DNA from: an uncultured Clostridia bacterium
Lineage (GTDB): Bacteria; Bacillota; Clostridia; Lachnospirales; Bianqueaceae
Direction of reading: 5' to 3'
Length of the DNA stretch: 43,608 nt
Assembly: GCA_944383515.1 (NCBI GenBank)
Contig: CALWPV010000028.1
Coordinates: forward strand, 1 to 43,608
In this document: positions 40,936-43,608 of the stretch, one piece after another
Layout: each line of letters starts with the position of its first letter
Position numbering within the stretch: the first letter of the stretch is position 1
The notes under the pieces: model-generated
What the model was told of the DNA's origin: nothing
Databases searched by the model: none
What the model saw: the letters and a program-made list of their open reading frames with translations, nothing else
Translations under genes and position numbers: made by a program

Positions 40936-41883
40936 ATGATTACAACACCGATATGTGATATGTTGGGAATTGAATATCCCATTTTTCAGGGAGGCATGGC
41001 CTGGATTGCCGATAGTCAGCTGGCAGCGGCCGTCTCCAATGCCGGAGGACTGGGCATTATCGCGGCCATGAACGCGAATGCGGACTGGCTCAGAGAGCAG
41101 ATTCATCAGGCCAGAAGCCTAACCGATAAGCCGTTCGGCGTGAATATTATGCTTATGAGCCCGTTTGCCGACGAGGTGGCGCAGCTCGTGATCGACGAAA
41201 AGGTACCCGTTGTTGTTACCGGCGCGGGCAATCCTTCTAAATACATTAAGGCATGGAAAGCGGCAGGCATTAAGGTGATTCCGGTTGTTGCCTCGGTGGC
41301 GCTGGCCCGTATGGTAGAAAAACGCGGCGCCGACGCTGTGATTGCCGAAGGCGGCGAATCGGGCGGCCACGTGGGTGATTTAACCACCATGACGCTGGTG
41401 CCGCAGGTAGTAGACGCGGTGAAAATTCCTGTTTTAGCGGCAGGCGGTATTGCCGACGGACGCGGCATTGCGGCGGCCTTTATGCTGGGCGCGCAGGGCG
41501 TACAGGTGGGTACCCGTTTTCTGGTTGCAACCGAATGTAATGTGCACCCCACCTATAAAGCCTGGGTGTTAAAAGCAAAAGATATTGACACCATGGTAAC
41601 CGGACGCCGTCTGGGCCACCCGGTGCGGGCCATTCGCAACCCCTTTACCAGAGAGTATTTGAAAAAAGAATATAACAGTAATGTTTCCGACGAAGAGCTG
41701 GAGAGAATGGGCACGGGCTCGCTGCGTAAAGCGGCCGTAGAGGGTAACGAAGAAGAAGGAACCTTCCTGGCCGGCCAGGCAGCGGCCATGGTAACCAAAG
41801 AACAGCCGGCAAAAGAAATTGTAACCGAAATGTTCGCCCAAGCTGAAGAAGTATTAAAAGGAGCAACAAAGTGGCTAAAATAG
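40936..41883 (+). CDS. fabK: Enoyl-ACP reductase II (FabK)
   Basis: FabK is the FMN-dependent enoyl-ACP reductase used instead of FabI by many Firmicutes. The 315-residue protein is a nitronate monooxygenase-like TIM barrel with FQGGMAWIAD near the start, VVVTGAGNPSKYIK, EGGESGGHVG and GGIADGRGIAAAFMLGAQGVQVGTRF. The start at 40936 is chosen because GGAGG lies 4 bases upstream; the longer frame from 40915 is not needed. It overlaps fabD by 13 bases. Confidence 0.95.
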   Translation: MITTPICDMLGIEYPIFQGGMAWIADSQLAAAVSNAGGLGIIAAMNANADWLREQIHQARSLTDKPFGVNIMLMSPFADEVAQLVIDEKVPVVVTGAGNPSKYIKAWKAAGIKVIPVVASVALARMVEKRGADAVIAEGGESGGHVGDLTTMTLVPQVVDAVKIPVLAAGGIADGRGIAAAFMLGAQGVQVGTRFLVATECNVHPTYKAWVLKAKDIDTMVTGRRLGHPVRAIRNPFTREYLKKEYNSNVSDEELERMGTGSLRKAAVEGNEEEGTFLAGQAAAMVTKEQPAKEIVTEMFAQAEEVLKGATKWLK

Positions 41884-42782
41884 CATTTTTATTTGCCGGT
41901 CAGGGCGCGCAGTACCCGGGCATGGGCCGTGATTTTTACGAAACCAACGAAGCGGCGCAGCGCGTGTTTGAAATTGCCGATCAGCTGCGCCCGGGAACCA
42001 GCGCGCAGTGCTTTGCCGGCTCTAAAGAAGAAATGGCCATAACCAAAAACACGCAGCCGTTGGTATTTACGGTGGATCTGGCCATTGCCGAGGCGCTCCG
42101 CTCTCGCGGCGTCAAGGCAGACGCGGTAGCCGGTTTCTCGCTGGGCGAGCTGGCCGCGCTTACGTTTGCCGGCGCGTTTACCAAAGAGCAGGGCTTTGCC
42201 CTGGTGCAGAAACGGGCGGCGCTTATGCAGAAAGCGGCCGAAGAGCATCCGGGTAAAATGGCGGCGGTGCTCAAACTTCCTTTCGAGAAAGTGGAAGAGA
42301 TTTGCGCGCAGGTTGGCGAAATGTATCCGGTCAACTATAACTGCCCCGGGCAGGTATCGGTGGCGGGAGCCGCGGACCGCATGGATGAGCTGGTGAGCCG
42401 GGTAAAAGAAGCCAAGGGCCGCGCGGTAGTGCTGGCCGTGGGCGGCGGTTTTCACAGCCCGTATATGCAGGAGGCCGCGCAGGCCTTTTTACCCGAGATT
42501 CAGGCCGTAGGCATGCAGGAGCCGCGTGTTCCGGTATATGCCAACCGCACGGCTAAGCCGTACGCAGGCGACATGGCGGCGCTTTTAGCCGATCAGATAC
42601 AGAGCCCCGTTTTATGGCAAAAAACATTGGAAACCATGATGGAAAGCGGCATTGACACCATGATCGAGGTGGGCCCCGGCAAAACGCTGTATGGTTTTGT
42701 GCAGCGACTGGCGCCGGACTTTACCGTTTTCCATTGCGACACGGTACAAAGCTTAAATGAAATCGTGGAAACGCTGGCATAA
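41871..42782 (+). CDS. fabD: Malonyl-CoA:ACP transacylase
   Basis: FabD transfers malonyl from CoA to ACP. The 303-residue protein has FAGQGAQYPGMG at the start, the nucleophile motif GFSLGEL (Ser near 89) and the histidine region GGGFHSPYM near 200. Start codon is GTG, with AAAGGAGC upstream inside the end of fabK. It is translationally coupled to fabK. Confidence 0.95.
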   Translation: MAKIAFLFAGQGAQYPGMGRDFYETNEAAQRVFEIADQLRPGTSAQCFAGSKEEMAITKNTQPLVFTVDLAIAEALRSRGVKADAVAGFSLGELAALTFAGAFTKEQGFALVQKRAALMQKAAEEHPGKMAAVLKLPFEKVEEICAQVGEMYPVNYNCPGQVSVAGAADRMDELVSRVKEAKGRAVVLAVGGGFHSPYMQEAAQAFLPEIQAVGMQEPRVPVYANRTAKPYAGDMAALLADQIQSPVLWQKTLETMMESGIDTMIEVGPGKTLYGFVQRLAPDFTVFHCDTVQSLNEIVETLA

Positions 42783-42817
42783 GCCAAGCAATTCCCAATA
42801 ATAAGGAGATCTAAAGC

Positions 42818-43558
42818 ATGTTAAAAGGAAAAACGGCCGTTGTAACCGGCGGTTCCAGAGGGATTGGCAAGGCAATTGCTTTACATTTTGCCGCGCAAGG
42901 CGCGAATGTGGCGATTCTCTATGCCGGTAACACGGCGGCCGCGCAGACGGCAGAAGAGGAGCTTTTGGCGCTGGGTGTACGCGCTAAGGCGTATCAGTGC
43001 GACGTTTCGGATTTTGAAAGTTGCAAAACCATTTGTAAACAGATTACGCAGGAATTAGGCCCGGTAGATATTTTAGTTAATAACGCGGGCATTGTGCGGG
43101 ATAAATTGGTGCCGCTTATGAAGGAAGACGATTTTGACGCCGTGCTGGCCACCAACCTGAAGGGCGCTTTTAATATGACAAAAAATCTCTATTCTAACTT
43201 TATCCGCAAAAAAAGCGGCCGGATTATTAACATTACCTCGGTGGTAGGGCTTATGGGCAATCCGGGGCAGGCTAATTACGCCGCGGCCAAAGCCGGGCTG
43301 ATTGGGTTTAGCAAATCGGTGGCTAAGGAGTTAGCGGGTAAAAACGTTACCTGCAACTGTATCGCGCCTGGCTTTATTGAAACGGATATGACAGCCAATC
43401 TAGACGAGAAAACGCGCTCGTTTTATGAACAGAATATTCCGCTTGGCCACATGGGACAGGCGGCAGATATAGCGAATTTGGCCGCCTTTTTGGGCTTGGA
43501 TGCGGTCGGGTATATTACCGGTGAAGTGATTCGGGTTGATGGTGGGCTGTGTATGTAA
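42818..43558 (+). CDS. fabG: 3-oxoacyl-ACP reductase (FabG)
   Basis: FabG reduces 3-oxoacyl-ACP with NADPH. The 246-residue short-chain dehydrogenase has the cofactor motif TGGSRGIGKAI, the NNAGIVRD segment and the catalytic Ser (NITSVVG), Tyr and Lys (YAAAKAG). Length and C-terminal VDGGLCM are typical. It starts 36 bases after fabD with AAGGAG. Confidence 0.96.
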   Translation: MLKGKTAVVTGGSRGIGKAIALHFAAQGANVAILYAGNTAAAQTAEEELLALGVRAKAYQCDVSDFESCKTICKQITQELGPVDILVNNAGIVRDKLVPLMKEDDFDAVLATNLKGAFNMTKNLYSNFIRKKSGRIINITSVVGLMGNPGQANYAAAKAGLIGFSKSVAKELAGKNVTCNCIAPGFIETDMTANLDEKTRSFYEQNIPLGHMGQAADIANLAAFLGLDAVGYITGEVIRVDGGLCM

Positions 43559-43590
43559 AGCAGTTAAAATTGGGAGGGAGATGATGTGGC

Positions 43591-43608
43591 TTGGAGCTTA
43601 GAGTAGTT
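43591..43608 (+). CDS. fabF: 3-oxoacyl-ACP synthase II, truncated by window end
   Basis: Six codons from TTG at 43591 read (M)ELRVV, the usual opening of FabF. GGGAGGGAG lies 10 bases upstream. The upstream ATGs at 43582 and 43585 run into a stop within seven codons, supporting the TTG start. fabF is the expected next gene after fabG. Only the first 18 bases lie in the window. Confidence 0.6.

Overview
The window looks like a chromosomal origin region of a low-to-moderate GC Firmicute, most likely a gut-type anaerobe of class Clostridia. The basis is the divergent arrangement rpmH-rnpA-yidD-yidC-jag (minus) against dnaA-dnaN-yaaA-recF (plus), FabK as the enoyl-ACP reductase with a FabT-like MarR regulator, strong AGGAGG ribosome sites, and remnants resembling Tn1549-type conjugative elements. 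Genus cannot be named from this sequence alone. All calls rest on reading motifs by eye; no database search was run.

Layout. 1-3150: the jag/yidC/yidD/rnpA/rpmH operon on minus. 3151-5612: a two-part oriC, with DnaA boxes on both sides of dnaA and a DnaA-trio unwinding site just before dnaN. 5613-14070: dnaN, yaaA, recF, an HD nucleotidase, then metK, a nitroreductase, purE, a PurF-like protein without a glutaminase nucleophile, a D-serine dehydratase/D-threonine aldolase-like PLP enzyme, and RidA. gyrB and gyrA are not in their common place after recF. 14304-19459: an energy-coupling-factor importer (S, fused AA, T) with a PHP-domain hydrolase and an RpiR-type regulator. 19449-21576: decayed conjugative-element pieces interrupted by an intact DUF4143-type AAA ATPase gene flanked by imperfect direct repeats. 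21739-27658: a MarR regulator, a heterodimeric ABC exporter and oligoendopeptidase F. 27713-32993: metabolic and accessory genes (iron alcohol dehydrogenase, EamA exporter with TetR regulator, a broken RibD-C/DHFR-like gene, a TIM-barrel isomerase, a cupin, a small membrane protein). 33089-33586: five tRNA genes on minus (Pro, Arg, His, Gln, Lys). 33667-38489: minus-strand housekeeping and envelope-stress-like genes (phosphodiesterase, XTP pyrophosphatase, a receiver-HTH protein lacking the phospho-Asp, an HtrA protease, and a membrane PP2C phosphatase with an external LysM domain). 38752-43608: a rhodanese, then the fatty-acid operon fabT-fabH-acpP-fabK-fabD-fabG-(fabF, cut by the window edge).

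The most unusual signals are these. A 125-bp dispersed element (1-125 and 31911-32035) has four hairpins. Every difference between its two copies is neutral or compensatory when it is read as minus-strand RNA, and one copy sits between a promoter and a gene start. A PurF-family protein has lost the catalytic cysteine and other glutaminase residues but keeps its PRPP-binding loop. The DUF4143 ATPase unit has its leader sequence duplicated at both ends. The ECF transporter/PHP/RpiR locus has an unknown substrate. A PP2C-membrane-LysM protein could link the cell wall to cytoplasmic dephosphorylation.
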